Positions 10,460-19,766 of a DNA stretch of 64,000 nt are shown here, piece after piece. The stretch's first letter is position 1; each line of letters starts with the position of its first letter. The notes beneath the pieces were generated by a model. It was not told where the DNA came from. It ran no database searches and saw only the letters and a program-made list of their open reading frames with translations. Both the position numbers and the translations under genes were made by a program. The DNA comes from an uncultured Metabacillus sp. (lineage in GTDB: Bacteria > Bacillota > Bacilli > Bacillales > Bacillaceae): assembly GCF_947503125.1 (NCBI RefSeq), contig NZ_CANNCR010000004.1, positions 124,001 to 188,000 of the forward strand, given 5' to 3'.

Positions 10460-10475
10460 ACATGTACGAATATTT
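10460..10475. promoter_or_regulatory. AraR-like operator 3, upstream of araR
   Basis: ACATGTACGAATATTT matches the TGTACGAA core of AraR operators. It lies about 90 bp upstream of the araR start, near a TATAAT sequence on the minus strand. Confidence 0.5.
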
Positions 10476-10521
10476 ACTCTAATTATTATAAAAGAAACAT
10501 ATACTTCAATTGCAGGAACTA

Positions 10522-10535
10522 AGAAACCGTTTACA
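10522..10535. promoter_or_regulatory. cre-like site upstream of araR
   Basis: AGAAACCGTTTACA matches 13 of 14 cre positions and lies between the two AraR-like boxes. Confidence 0.5.
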
Positions 10536-10597
10536 CAACCCTTCAAATTCCTTCTTTTCTCTTCTTATACGTAAGTGTTTAGTTATTACCTAATAAT

Positions 10598-10625
10598 AGT
10601 ATAAATTGTACGTATATTCAAACAA
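10598..10625 (-). promoter_or_regulatory. Predicted araR promoter with AraR-like operator 4 in its spacer
   Basis: On the minus strand TTGTTT (complement of 10620-10625) and TATACT (complement of 10598-10603) are 16 nt apart. The spacer holds an AraR-like box (AAATTGTACGTATATT, 10603-10618). The architecture repeats that of the transport promoter. Confidence 0.55.
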
Positions 10626-10742
10626 TTTATGAGAAAATTAACACCTTCTGACATTTACATTTTTGTTAATCTTCTCGATTAGGTCTTGGTTATTCAAATC
10701 AAAATTGTTAATACGACTTTTAATCCAGAAACCTTAAACAAG

Positions 10743-10775
10743 TATATCCCGTACTAATGTATAGTACGGGATATA
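10743..10775. repeat. Perfect 14-bp-arm hairpin
   Basis: TATATCCCGTACTA (10743-10756) and TAGTACGGGATATA (10762-10775) are perfect complements around a 5-nt loop. It lies 82 bp beyond the stop of the Crp/Fnr gene. Without a T-run it is not a standard terminator, although it could end that transcript. Confidence 0.5.
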
Positions 10776-10856
10776 TAGTAGACATTTATATCACCAGAGC
10801 AGCTTGAGTTCGACCATCGTTTAACAACAATTACTAGTTGTCTTTTACCTGCTTGG

Positions 10857-11528
10857 CTATTTATTCTTCAACTTCTCGGCAAGTTCCTCCAATCGATTGT
10901 ACTGCTGAATACAATAGTGACGTCCTTCCTTTTTCAGATACCCGTTTTCACAAAATTGGGCAAGAACATGCAATAAATGTCGGTAAGAGACACCTAAAAA
11001 ATCACAGACGGTTACGTGTTTCTCCTTATAGACTTCTTCATCAGCGGTTTGCAAGATAAAATCCGCTAGCCGGTTTTCAAGAGGAAAGGCAAGACTTTGG
11101 GAATACTTTGCAGCCATTTGTGTTGCTTTTATACTTAAAAACTTGGTTAGTTCACGCAGAAATGTCACATCTTCCAACATTTTGGTGCGGAAGTGGTGAA
11201 AGGGAAGCGCAAAACAAACCGTCTTGGTTGAGCTTTGAATCCCTTTTGTATAGTACACTTCATTCAATAATTCCATTTCCCCAATAAAATCATTCGCATT
11301 AATAAAATTAAGTAAGGAAACTTTCCCATTTTGATGTGTTACATAAATTTTCGCTTTTCCTTCTATGACATAAAATAAAAAATCCGGGCGCATGCCTTCT
11401 TGAATAATCCATTCGTCACGTTTGTATTCATGCACTTGGATATACTCTTCAATTGGAAAAGAAAATAAATGGGCAATAGAATACTTATCCAAATAGTGTT
11501 GTCTTTTCTCATTTTTATAATTTTTCAT
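10857..11528 (-). CDS. Crp/Fnr-family transcription regulator (YeiL-like)
   Basis: About 223 residues. Residues 15-125 form a cyclic-nucleotide-binding-like beta-roll (IIQEGMRPDFLFYVIEGKAKIYV), followed by a dimerisation helix and a C-terminal winged helix near 165-205 (VTVCDFLGVSYRHLLHVLAQFCENGYL). ATG 11528 is preferred over ATG 11558 because GAGGTGGG lies just upstream of it, and the longer start would lie inside a 20-bp palindrome. There is no cysteine cluster for an Fe-S sensor, so the signal is unknown. It is divergent from an MFS transporter gene with the palindrome in between, and probably controls that gene and itself. Confidence 0.85.
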   Translation of the reverse strand: MKNYKNEKRQHYLDKYSIAHLFSFPIEEYIQVHEYKRDEWIIQEGMRPDFLFYVIEGKAKIYVTHQNGKVSLLNFINANDFIGEMELLNEVYYTKGIQSSTKTVCFALPFHHFRTKMLEDVTFLRELTKFLSIKATQMAAKYSQSLAFPLENRLADFILQTADEEVYKEKHVTVCDFLGVSYRHLLHVLAQFCENGYLKKEGRHYCIQQYNRLEELAEKLKNK

Positions 11529-11541
11529 AACCCACCTCAAA

Positions 11542-11561
11542 AATATGAGATATCTCATATT
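11542..11561. promoter_or_regulatory. 20-bp perfect palindrome between regulator and transporter
   Basis: AATATGAGATATCTCATATT is perfectly palindromic and lies in the divergent gap between the Crp/Fnr-type gene and the MFS gene. It is a strong candidate operator for the regulator. It differs from the classical Crp site by a shorter centre. Confidence 0.6.
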
Positions 11562-11608
11562 ATTGTATGTGACTCCATGATATCATGCAAACAATGGAGG
11601 GATACATA

Positions 11609-12793
11609 TTGAACACACAACGCTGGATGAGTCGACAATTTTTCAGTTTTTATATGACATGGGGAATTTTTCTACCCTATTGGACAGGATGGATGATTTA
11701 TACAAAAGGGATTTCGGTATCACAAGCCAGTTTGATTATGAGCATAGGCTTAATTGCAAGAGGTTTTTCTACTTTAGTTGCGTTTCCTTATTTATCGGGA
11801 AAATATAGTAGCAAAACCTTATTAAATGGAATGGCAGTCGGGACAATTCTTTCAATTTTGTGTTATATTCCAGCAAATTCCTTTGCTAGTTTACTTGTAG
11901 TAACGTTTATTTTACATTTTTTTTACCCAACGTTAATGCCTGCTCTAGATAGTGCGGCAGGCTTCCTTGTACAAAGTAAACAATTAAAACATTACGGGAA
12001 AAGCCGTTCATGGGGATCGATCGGATTTGTCGTGGCTGGCATGATCTTAACCTTTTTTACAGGGGCGCTTGGAGATGAAGTGATTTTATGGGCGCTGTTA
12101 CTTGGCATATCGGTTTTCATTCTTCTTGGTTTTATGCGCGCACCGGCTATTTTATCGGAAAAAACGCAAGCAGATCGAACAAAAAATGGCGGCATACTGG
12201 ATTTATTTAGGGTTGAACACTTTGGTTTGGTACTCGTTATTGTGATTTTACTACAATCTGCACACGCCTCTTATTACAATTATGGCTATATCTTTTTACA
12301 AGAAATCCATGCACCGAAATACCTAATCGGGACGATTATTAACATTGCCGTGATCGCAGAAATTATATTTTTCTTGATTGCAGATAAGAGCTTTCATAAA
12401 TTTTCAGTCGGGTCCTTACTCACACTAGCGGCATTTGGTGCAACGGTACGTTGGATTTTAGTATTTGCCTTTCCAAATGTCATTGTTTTCTGTATCGCGC
12501 AAACATTGCATGCATGCTCATTCGCAATGGGGCATTATGCCTTTATGAAATACTTAATTAAACATATTCCTCCTGAGCAGATTCCGAAAGCACAAGGAAT
12601 TTATTCAGCGCTGGCACTTAGCTGGAGCACTGCAGCTTTTACGATTTTTGGAGGTTATTTATACGAAATCGAGCCAAAATACGCCTTCCTTGGGATGATT
12701 ATTTGTACCATTCCATCGATGATGATTGCCCTTCTATATCGAAAATTTGAACACCATAAAAAGGAAGTTCGCCTAATGGTTAGTACCAGATAA
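11609..12793 (+). CDS. MFS transporter (HcaT/nucleoside-permease-like)
   Basis: A 394-residue protein with about 12 membrane segments and a short cytoplasmic mid-loop, the layout of the MFS_1-like group to which 3-phenylpropionate transporter HcaT belongs. The start is set at TTG 11609 because GGAGGG (11597-11602) is spaced for it; the upstream ATG 11585 has no ribosome-binding site. Features include YGKSRSWGSIGF near residue 130, a conserved loop in this group. Substrate is unknown. It is controlled most likely by the divergent Crp/Fnr-type regulator, and followed by a strong bidirectional terminator. Confidence 0.85.
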   Translation: MNTQRWMSRQFFSFYMTWGIFLPYWTGWMIYTKGISVSQASLIMSIGLIARGFSTLVAFPYLSGKYSSKTLLNGMAVGTILSILCYIPANSFASLLVVTFILHFFYPTLMPALDSAAGFLVQSKQLKHYGKSRSWGSIGFVVAGMILTFFTGALGDEVILWALLLGISVFILLGFMRAPAILSEKTQADRTKNGGILDLFRVEHFGLVLVIVILLQSAHASYYNYGYIFLQEIHAPKYLIGTIINIAVIAEIIFFLIADKSFHKFSVGSLLTLAAFGATVRWILVFAFPNVIVFCIAQTLHACSFAMGHYAFMKYLIKHIPPEQIPKAQGIYSALALSWSTAAFTIFGGYLYEIEPKYAFLGMIICTIPSMMIALLYRKFEHHKKEVRLMVSTR

Positions 12794-12820
12794 AGGCGAA
12801 CCAGACCCTTTTTAATCTTA

Positions 12821-12854
12821 AAAACAGACAGAAAAAATTTTTTCTGTCTGTTTT
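12821..12854. terminator. Strong bidirectional terminator
   Basis: A perfect 34-bp palindrome (AAAACAGACAGAAAAAA followed by its complement) ends in a T-run on both strands. It serves the MFS gene on the plus strand and the sulfatase region on the minus strand. Confidence 0.85.
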
Positions 12855-12868
12855 TCATAACCTTTTTA

Positions 12869-13042
12869 TCATTCGATCAACCAATTGAACTGTATGCTTA
12901 TTTTTTCAAAGAATTTTTCTGCTAACCTTTTTGCTAGTTCATCGTCAGATAACGGATTTCGATGAGTATTTTCTAAATAAATATGTTTTTCTGTTTCTGG
13001 CATCAAATATTCTTTATACCATAAACAACCTCTCCTTTGCAT
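12869..13042 (-). CDS. Possible small ORF, 57 codons, unknown
   Basis: The frame from ATG 13042 to TGA 12869 encodes a charged, helix-like 57-residue peptide (MQRRGCLWYKEYLMPETEKH at the start, LAKRLAEKFFEK later). It begins 7 bp after the sulfatase stop and ends just before the terminator, so it would be co-transcribed. The ATG lacks a good ribosome-binding site; the only AGGAG lies inside the frame. It may be a genuine small gene or the remnant of a larger one. No family recognised. Confidence 0.3.
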   Translation of the reverse strand: MQRRGCLWYKEYLMPETEKHIYLENTHRNPLSDDELAKRLAEKFFEKISIQFNWLIE

Positions 13043-13048
13043 GCAGTA

Positions 13049-14601
13049 TTAACTTTTTATTTTTAATAATTTACGAGGATAGACATTTGTTCTTTCAGCC
13101 CATTCTTCCCATGTTTTTTTCATTTCATTTACAAGTACTGGATATTCATCCTTCAGATTATGCATTTCTGTTCGATCATTTTTAATATTATAAAGTTCCC
13201 AATCTTTTTCTCTTATTTTTGATAGTTTCCATTCTCCCTGACGGATCCCACAATGATGCTCATGCTCAAAGCAAAGTGTTCTTTGCAGAGTATTCTCTCC
13301 TGTGAAGATCGGCATTAAACTTTCGCCCTCCATCGGAAGAATGTTATGTCCCTTATATGTTGCAGGGTAAGAAACACCTGTAATCTCAACAAAAGTAGCC
13401 ATAAAGTCGATAAAATGTCCTGGACGATGATCAATTTCTCCCTTACGCTTCAACTTTTGGGGCCAATGAGCGATGAATGGCGTACTTATTCCTCCCTCAT
13501 GACCGTAGTGTTATATAAACGAAGAGGTGTACTGCACGCGTTCGCCCATCCTGAGCCGTAACTATGATAGGTATCAGGGCCACCCATTTTCTTTAAATCC
13601 TCTTTGCGATGTAAAAAATTAGAGGTTGTAATCCAGTCATCAAATCCCCATGGATCCCATTCAGCACAGGCTCCATTATCAGAACAAAATAAGATTAACG
13701 TATTGTCTAATTCCCCATTTTCAAGTAAATTTTCAATTACTCTACCGATATTCTGATCCATACGATCGATCATCGCAGCATAGATGGCCATTCTTTTGAC
13801 TAAATCTTTTTGACGATCAGGATCTATGGAATCCCATGGTGGATTTGTTCCATGAATATCCCTATCCCTATTCCAATATTCAGATCTCGGTGTTAATGAT
13901 GTATTTTCATCAACAATTTGCAGCTCTTTCATCCGTTCTAAACGCTCTTCCCTAATTTTATCCCAGCCTTTTTCATATACCTTTTCATATTTAGCAATCT
14001 CCTCTTTCGGAGCCTGTAATGGAAAATGAGGTGCATTATATGAGAGGTAAAGAAAATATGGTCGTTCATCTTCACATGATTCCTCAAGGAAATCTAATGC
14101 ATGGTCTGTAATTGCATCTGTCGCGTAAAATTCACCTTCTTTGTAACTGCGTTCTGGTCGGCCATCAGGCAAACGTATGTATTCTCTTTTATCCCAAAAG
14201 CTTGTAAAACCTCCTAAAATACCATAAAAATCATCAAATCCTCTATCAATTGGACCATGTTTACCAACATGCCATTTACCCGATAAATACGTGTGATAAC
14301 CACCTTCTCTTAAAACCTCAGCAAGAGTAACACACTGGTCTTTCAAATGGCCGCGATATCCTGGAGTTTCACGATCCTCTGTCATCTCTCCTACCCCAGC
14401 TTGATGTGGATATAATCCGCTCAACAGTGAAGCACGGCTTGGACAACAACGAGCCGAATTATAAATTTGTGTTAAACGGAGACCATCTGTCGCAAGTTGG
14501 TCTAGATTTGGTGTATTAATCTCACCACCAAAACAGACTAAATCTGAAAATCCTAAATCATCTGCGAGTATCAATAAAATATTTGGCTTGTCAACTGCCA
14601 T
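13049..14601 (-). pseudogene. Arylsulfatase-type sulfatase split by a frameshift
   Basis: Two frames together form one sulfatase of about 517 residues. The first (14601 down to about 13515) carries the metal-binding N-terminus PNILLILADDLGFSD, the formylglycine motif Cys52-Cys-Pro-Ser-Arg followed by ASLLSG, and SGKWHVGKHG near 110. It then ends out of frame at 13486. The second resumes with YGHEGGISTPFIAHWP, exactly the expected continuation, and runs to 13049. A missing A in a TATAAAC-like run near 13515 would explain it. As read, the gene is broken: it lacks the C-terminal domain. A base-call error is possible. The catalytic Cys would need formylglycine conversion, and an FGE homologue is encoded at 23623-24588. 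A weak cre-like site lies upstream. Confidence 0.85.
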
Positions 14602-15234
14602 ACTTATCCCTCCACAACTTTTTTATACGATTCCAATTCTGATAATCTAGTAGAATCGTTAATCGCTTTTATCATTGATGTATTCTTTTTAAATTAAGAA
14701 ATAAATCATTAAAATAGGACGTTAAAAGATACCGATAATATGTTTAGTTACAAATATTATGTAACTTTAGTTAAAAGAATACGTTTACATATTTGTATTA
14801 TCAACTATTTCATTTTTTTATTTCTATTTAATCGTACTAAAAAAGAGCCTTCTTTTAAAACACCCAAAACATCTCTGAGTTCTTATAGATAAAGCTCCTC
14901 TATTGTCACCTGGTTTTATATAAATGAAATAGTTAATAAAGTCATGCAGGTTTTCAGGTTGTTTTTAAACAGCGAAAAAACTGTAAAAATCCATATTATA
15001 TTTTAATAAATATAAATTAAACTAAATTAGTTGTATCATTAAACGAAATTAAACAGAAAGTTAAAATAATTCCCTATCCATATTCCCATTGAAGATGTAA
15101 TTAGCCGCCTTTTACTACAAATGCAACATGAAGGATGACTATTTTTAAAAATAAAAGTAAATTTATTGTAGCAAAAATTGTTAAGAACGAATATTTGTTT
15201 GCTGTTATAGTGGATGTAGGGTAGGTGAAGGGAA
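14602..15234. other. Gene-free A/T-rich gap
   Basis: No coding region or structured RNA was recognised over about 630 bp. A weak cre-like sequence (AGAATACGTTTACA, 14776-14789, 12 of 14 positions) lies about 180 bp upstream of the sulfatase start. A GGTGAAGGG ribosome-binding site for the next gene lies at the right end. Confidence 0.5.
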
Positions 15235-16128
15235 ATGGATTATGTGATCTGTATACAACGAACGCTTGATTACATTGAGGAGAACTTGCATGAACAAATA
15301 ACTTTAGAGAAATTAGCAGAGATTGCTTGTTTTTCTCCTTTTCATTATCATCGTGTATTCCAAGCAATGGTCGGAGAGTCTGTGATGGATTATGTTAGAA
15401 AAAGAAGGCTCACTTATGCAGCGGAACGATTATTCTATACAGATGAAAAGGTAATAACGATTGCACTCGATGTAGGGTTTCAATACCAAGAGTCATTCAA
15501 CCGGGCGTTCAAAAAGCATTTTGGCGTTTCACCGAAGCAATACCGAAAGGCAACTAGAATATCTGGACCCTTACGTGGTAAAGCCTGCCTGAATACAAAA
15601 CCCTTACCAGGAGGAGATAGGATGGAACCAACCTTTATCACTAAACCAGCATTTCACATCATTGGATACGAACTGAAAACGAAGAATGAAAATGGTCAAA
15701 ACAAAATCGATATTCCTGAATTTTGGCAGCAGTATATACAAAATAACTTGGGCACAAAAATTCCAAATCCCTTACACAAAAATGTGGAGCTCGGCATTTG
15801 TACTAATTTTCAACCTGAAACGGGTGAATTCGATTATATCATTGGGAAGGAAGTAACGAAGCACACCCAAGCACCTAAAGGAATGGTATCGATAAGTTTC
15901 CCAGAGCTGGAATACGCGGTATTCACTACGCCAAAGTCAAATGAAGAATCGTTTATCACTTCTATTCAGTCGACATGGAATCATATTTTTACAGAGTGGT
16001 TTCCAAAATCGGGCTATGAACATTGTGGATCAGTAGAATTCGAGCTTTATGACGAAAGATGCTACGGTTCAGAGAACAAAGAGATAGATATCTATATTCC
16101 TGTCAAAAAGCGGACTGTAGAGGCATAA
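15235..16128 (+). CDS. AraC-family regulator with GyrI-like effector domain
   Basis: A 297-residue protein with reversed order compared with sugar-type AraC proteins. Residues 5-105 contain the two helix-turn-helix units (ITLEKLAEIACFSPFHYHRVFQ; ITIALDVGFQYQESFNRAFKKHFGVSPKQYR). Residues about 130-295 form a GyrI-like/SOUL-type small-molecule-binding domain. This SoxS/Rob/BmrR-like arrangement usually senses hydrophobic compounds or drugs and activates stress or efflux genes. No target gene is adjacent. ATG 15235 follows GGTGAAGGG. A hairpin terminator follows the gene. Confidence 0.88.
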   Translation: MDYVICIQRTLDYIEENLHEQITLEKLAEIACFSPFHYHRVFQAMVGESVMDYVRKRRLTYAAERLFYTDEKVITIALDVGFQYQESFNRAFKKHFGVSPKQYRKATRISGPLRGKACLNTKPLPGGDRMEPTFITKPAFHIIGYELKTKNENGQNKIDIPEFWQQYIQNNLGTKIPNPLHKNVELGICTNFQPETGEFDYIIGKEVTKHTQAPKGMVSISFPELEYAVFTTPKSNEESFITSIQSTWNHIFTEWFPKSGYEHCGSVEFELYDERCYGSENKEIDIYIPVKKRTVEA

Positions 16129-16180
16129 AAACACAAATCCCATCGTTGCAAAAATTGGAATTACAATTTATGTATCTTCA

Positions 16181-16223
16181 AAAAAGCCCTATCTCATTGA
16201 TAATACTGAGAATTGGGCTTTTT
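16181..16223. terminator. Bidirectional terminator
   Basis: AAAAAGCCC (16181-16189) pairs with GGGCTTTTT (16215-16223), with inner CTCA/TGAG pairing. It lies between the convergent AraC-GyrI and scoB genes. Confidence 0.8.
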
Positions 16224-16296
16224 CTATTAATCTAGCGCTCCTCCAAATTTACCGATCGGAGTACGTGTTCCATCTAAAATGACTTTTTTTACCATC

Positions 16297-16950
16297 TTAT
16301 TTAACCCCAATTAGTTCGGGTGCCACGGTAAAGGCAGCTTCCGTTTTTTCTTTTATTTCTTCTACTGTGGCACCGTTTAGTGTTTCCGTAAGCACCATAC
16401 CTTCTGGTGTAAAATCGAAGACACCTAAGTCTGTAATCAGTCTGTGTACAACCTGCTGGCCTGTTAGCGGGAGGGAACATTTCTTCTTAATTTTACTTTC
16501 TCCATGCTTGTTTACATGCTCCATAATGACAACTACTCTTTTGGCGCCATTGACAAGATCCATAGCCCCTCCCATTCCTTTGACCATTTTTCCAGGAATC
16601 ATCCAATTGGCAAGATCACCAGTTTCAGAGACCTCCATTCCCCCAAGTATTGCTAGATCAATATGACCGCCCCGAATCATCGCAAACGACTCCGCACTAT
16701 CAAAATAAGCTGCACCTGGTACTGTTGTAATCGTTTCCTTTCCTGCATTGATTAAATCCGGATCCTCTGTACCAGCAAACGGATATGGACCAATACCAAG
16801 CAGCCCGTTTTCTGACTGCAATAAGACACTGAAGTTTGCAGGTATTTCATTTGCGACCAATGTAGGCATTCCAATTCCAAGGTTGACATTCATACCATCT
16901 TTTATTTCCTGAACCGCTCTTTTTACAATTGTCATTCTTCTATCGCTCAT
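16297..16950 (-). CDS. scoB: 3-oxoacid CoA-transferase, subunit B
   Basis: About 217 residues, normal for the B subunit of succinyl-CoA:acetoacetate or acetate/acetoacetate CoA-transferases. The catalytic glutamate lies in LLQSENGLLGIG near residue 50, which forms the glutamyl-CoA thioester. The start is ATG 16950: GGGAGG is about 10 nt upstream, whereas the alternative GTG 16959 is too close to it. It follows subunit A by 20 bp in the same operon. The enzyme moves CoA between acetoacetate and succinate or acetate, linking ketone-body or leucine carbon to central metabolism. HMG-CoA lyase, which makes acetoacetate, is encoded nearby. Confidence 0.92.
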   Translation of the reverse strand: MSDRRMTIVKRAVQEIKDGMNVNLGIGMPTLVANEIPANFSVLLQSENGLLGIGPYPFAGTEDPDLINAGKETITTVPGAAYFDSAESFAMIRGGHIDLAILGGMEVSETGDLANWMIPGKMVKGMGGAMDLVNGAKRVVVIMEHVNKHGESKIKKKCSLPLTGQQVVHRLITDLGVFDFTPEGMVLTETLNGATVEEIKEKTEAAFTVAPELIGVK

Positions 16951-16970
16951 TATCTTCACGCCTCCCTTTG

Positions 16971-17672
16971 TTAAGCTTCTTGCACGGTCAATCTCTCAAT
17001 TCTTTTTTGATAGTTTGTACCAACTAGCAATCTCTGAACAAATATACTTGGCGTATGGATTTCATCTGGGTCCAGCTCACCTGGTTCTACGATTTCTTCC
17101 ACCTCAGCGATGGTAATTTTGCCTGCCATTGCTGCTAGCGGGTTGAAATTACGTGATGTTTTTCGGTACACAAGATTGCCGAGCGTATCCGCCTTCCATG
17201 CTTTTACGAGGGCAAAATCTCCGACGATACCGCGCTCAAGCAAATAGGATTTTCCGTCAAACTCCTTTATTTTTTTTCCGTCTGCAATTTGTGTGCCAAT
17301 CCCTGTAGCCGTATAAAAGCCAGGAATCCCTGCACCGCCGGCTCGTATTCTTTCTGCGAGTGTCCCTTGTGGTGTTAACTCTACTTCCAATTCCCCACTT
17401 AAAAATTGCTTTTCAAAAATTTTGTTTTCCCCTACATAAGATGAAACCATTTTTTTGATTTGCTTATTAGCAAGCAATAGACCTAACCCCCAATTATCCA
17501 CTCCACAGTTGTTACTGACAACGGTTAAATCTTTTGTTCCTTGATCACGTAAAGCTTCAATCAATTTTTCTGGAATCCCGCATAATCCGAAGCCACCGAC
17601 TATTAAGGTCGAGCCATTACGAATATCTGAAACCGCTTCCGAAAATGAAGACATAACTTTGCTATTTTTCAT
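16971..17672 (-). CDS. scoA: 3-oxoacid CoA-transferase, subunit A
   Basis: A 233-residue A subunit with the glycine-rich CoA-binding motif [15 protein letters not shown] near residues 20-35 and the [12 protein letters not shown] and [17 protein letters not shown] segments typical of the family. GGGAGGAG precedes the start. It is the first gene of the scoAB operon and is divergent from a LysR-type gene, with a cre-like inverted repeat between them. That regulator probably controls the operon. Confidence 0.92.
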   Translation of the reverse strand: MKNSKVMSSFSEAVSDIRNGSTLIVGGFGLCGIPEKLIEALRDQGTKDLTVVSNNCGVDNWGLGLLLANKQIKKMVSSYVGENKIFEKQFLSGELEVELTPQGTLAERIRAGGAGIPGFYTATGIGTQIADGKKIKEFDGKSYLLERGIVGDFALVKAWKADTLGNLVYRKTSRNFNPLAAMAGKITIAEVEEIVEPGELDPDEIHTPSIFVQRLLVGTNYQKRIERLTVQEA

Positions 17673-17729
17673 TCATTTCTCCTCCCACTATTTACTGGAC
17701 AAAGATACCAATACTTTGAATATTCCTTA

Positions 17730-17743
17730 TGTAAGAGTTTACA
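17730..17743. promoter_or_regulatory. cre-like inverted repeat upstream of scoA
   Basis: TGTAAGAGTTTACA matches 13 of 14 cre positions (central C is A) and is part of a 16-bp inverted repeat (ATGTAA-GAGT-TTACAT). It could equally be the binding site of the adjacent LysR-type regulator. Confidence 0.4.
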
Positions 17744-17822
17744 TTCAGTTTGTTTATAAGTAAAATACATAAAAAGAATAGATCGCATGAATAATAGGAA
17801 TAAATATAGGAGGGTTCACTAT

Positions 17823-18701
17823 ATGGAATTACGAGATCTTAAAGCCTTTATCGAAGTGACGAATCATCAAAGCTTTACAAAAGCCGCTGCACATTCCTAT
17901 TTGTCACAGCCTTCTTTTAGTAAGGCCGTTAAAAAGTTGGAAGAAGAACTGCATGTAGAGTTATTCGACCGTTCAACAAGGCATCTCCGATTAACAGATG
18001 CAGGAAAAATAGTTTACCAGCAAGGTCAAAAAGCACTTTCATCTTTGTCAGAGATCAAGATATTACTAGACGAACTGATGGATATTGCAGCAGGTGAGAT
18101 AAAGATGGGGATTCCGCCTCTAATCGGCACCTTGTTCTTTCCTGACATTGCGCTAAGATTTTATAAAAAATACCCAAATGTATCACTTGAGCTTGTCGAG
18201 CTCGGGGCGAAACGTATTGGCGGGCTCGTTGAAAATGGCCAAATTGATCTTGGCATTATTGTGCTTCCAACAAACGAAGCTTCATTTCATTGTTACCCGT
18301 TTTTCACCGATGAATTTGTTGTATATGTTCATAAAGACCACAGGGTAGCTAAACAAGCGGCAGTATCCTTAAGTGGATTAGAAAACGAACATTTTATTTT
18401 ATTTTCAGAAGAATTTACCCTCCATGATTTCATCAAACAAGCATGTTTTAATGCAGGCTTTCATCCCATGATTGCCTACCAAAGCTCACAATGGGACTTA
18501 CTTATCGAACTCGTCGCTGCCAAGCTCGGAATCACCTTGCTGCCGAAATCGATCTATAATAAGCAAAATAATCCGAACGTCTGCATTATTCCATTGTCTG
18601 AACCGCTATATTGGAAATTAGGTATTATTACCAAAAAAGGTGCGTATCATTCTTTTGCTTTGAGAAAGTTATTGGAGATGTTGGGTGCGGATGGAGAATA
18701 G
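17823..18701 (+). CDS. LysR-family regulator, probably of scoAB
   Basis: A 292-residue LysR-type regulator. Residues 1-60 hold the winged helix (MELRDLKAFIEVTNHQSFTK at the start, then AAHSYLSQPSFSKAVKKLEEEL), and residues about 90-290 the two-lobed effector domain. The start is ATG 17823, preceded by AGGAGGG; the upstream ATG 17787 lacks a site. The protein resembles CidR/AlsR-type regulators that respond to small carboxylic acids. It is divergent from scoAB and upstream of HMG-CoA lyase, so ketone-body or acyl-CoA metabolism is the likely target. Confidence 0.9.
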   Translation: MELRDLKAFIEVTNHQSFTKAAAHSYLSQPSFSKAVKKLEEELHVELFDRSTRHLRLTDAGKIVYQQGQKALSSLSEIKILLDELMDIAAGEIKMGIPPLIGTLFFPDIALRFYKKYPNVSLELVELGAKRIGGLVENGQIDLGIIVLPTNEASFHCYPFFTDEFVVYVHKDHRVAKQAAVSLSGLENEHFILFSEEFTLHDFIKQACFNAGFHPMIAYQSSQWDLLIELVAAKLGITLLPKSIYNKQNNPNVCIIPLSEPLYWKLGIITKKGAYHSFALRKLLEMLGADGE

Positions 18702-18836
18702 AAAGTCATAATCAGATGTTAATATTCGAAATGAAGCATATATTTCTTTAAAAGACTTATGGTACAACAAAGCATTGGGTTATCATTTCTTCCTATCAAT
18801 TAAGTTGTTACTTAAAAAAGGAGGCGATGTAAAGAA

Positions 18837-19745
18837 ATGACTGTTTCTAATAGAAACTATCCAAAAAAGGTAACCGTGAATGAAGTTGGGCCAAGGGATG
18901 GATTACAAAATGAGAAGACCTTTATTTCTACAGAAGATAAAATTGCTTGGATTAATCAATTATCGCAAAGCGGCTTATCGTATATTGAAGTAACTTCCTT
19001 TGTTAACCCAAAGTGGATTCCTGCATTAGCCGATGCATATGAGGTTGCAAAACAAATAGACCGTGCCTCAGGCGTAACCTATGCAGCACTCGTCCCAAAT
19101 TTGAAGGGATTGCAGCGAGGTTTGGAAGCAAATATTGATGAGGTTGCAGTCTTTATGTCCGCCAGTGAAACACATAATAAGAAGAATATTAACAAATCAA
19201 TCAATGAAACTTTTCCTATTTTAAAAGAAGTTGGAAAAGAAGCAATAGCAGCTGGAAAAACCGTTCGCGGATATGTATCTACTGTTTTCGGGTGTCCATA
19301 TGAGGGACCTGTTTGTGTAGAAGAAGTCTTAAGAGTATCAGAAACTCTATTTGATATAGGCGTTAGAGAAATATCATTAGGTGATACGATCGGTGTGGCA
19401 AATCCTCTACAGGTACAGAAAATGTTAGACATTCTTCTTAAACGCTTTCCTTCTGAACGATTAGCTATGCACTTTCATGATACCCGCGGTTTGGCAATGG
19501 CAAATGTTCTGGTATCGCTGGAAATGGGGATTACTAATTTCGATAGTTCAATTGGTGGGCTTGGAGGGTGTCCTTATGCTCCTGGTGCATCTGGAAATGT
19601 AGCAACAGATGATTTGTTGTATATGCTGGACGGAATGGGCATTCAAACAGGGATTCATCAGGAAAAGCTATTGGCTGCAGCTAAATTCATTCAGGAAAAA
19701 GTGGGAAGACCGTTACCGAGCCATAGTTTACAGGCTTGCAATTAG
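18837..19745 (+). CDS. yngG: Hydroxymethylglutaryl-CoA lyase
   Basis: A 302-residue TIM-barrel enzyme that cleaves HMG-CoA to acetyl-CoA and acetoacetate, the last step of leucine breakdown. Motifs are VNEVGPRDGLQNE near residues 12-24, the catalytic histidine region LAMHFHDTRGLA near 212-223, and the family signature GGCPYAPGASGNVATDD near 245-260 containing the active-site Cys. Length is normal. Its product acetoacetate is the substrate of ScoAB encoded 1.2 kb away. Other leucine-degradation genes usually found beside it are absent here. A hairpin terminator follows. Confidence 0.94.
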   Translation: MTVSNRNYPKKVTVNEVGPRDGLQNEKTFISTEDKIAWINQLSQSGLSYIEVTSFVNPKWIPALADAYEVAKQIDRASGVTYAALVPNLKGLQRGLEANIDEVAVFMSASETHNKKNINKSINETFPILKEVGKEAIAAGKTVRGYVSTVFGCPYEGPVCVEEVLRVSETLFDIGVREISLGDTIGVANPLQVQKMLDILLKRFPSERLAMHFHDTRGLAMANVLVSLEMGITNFDSSIGGLGGCPYAPGASGNVATDDLLYMLDGMGIQTGIHQEKLLAAAKFIQEKVGRPLPSHSLQACN

Positions 19746-19766
19746 GTCTTATTAAACATACTTGAT

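Noticed and set aside
15101-15367. 88-codon minus-strand frame across the AraC-GyrI start
   Set aside because: Overlaps a well-supported gene start in antisense and has no motif.
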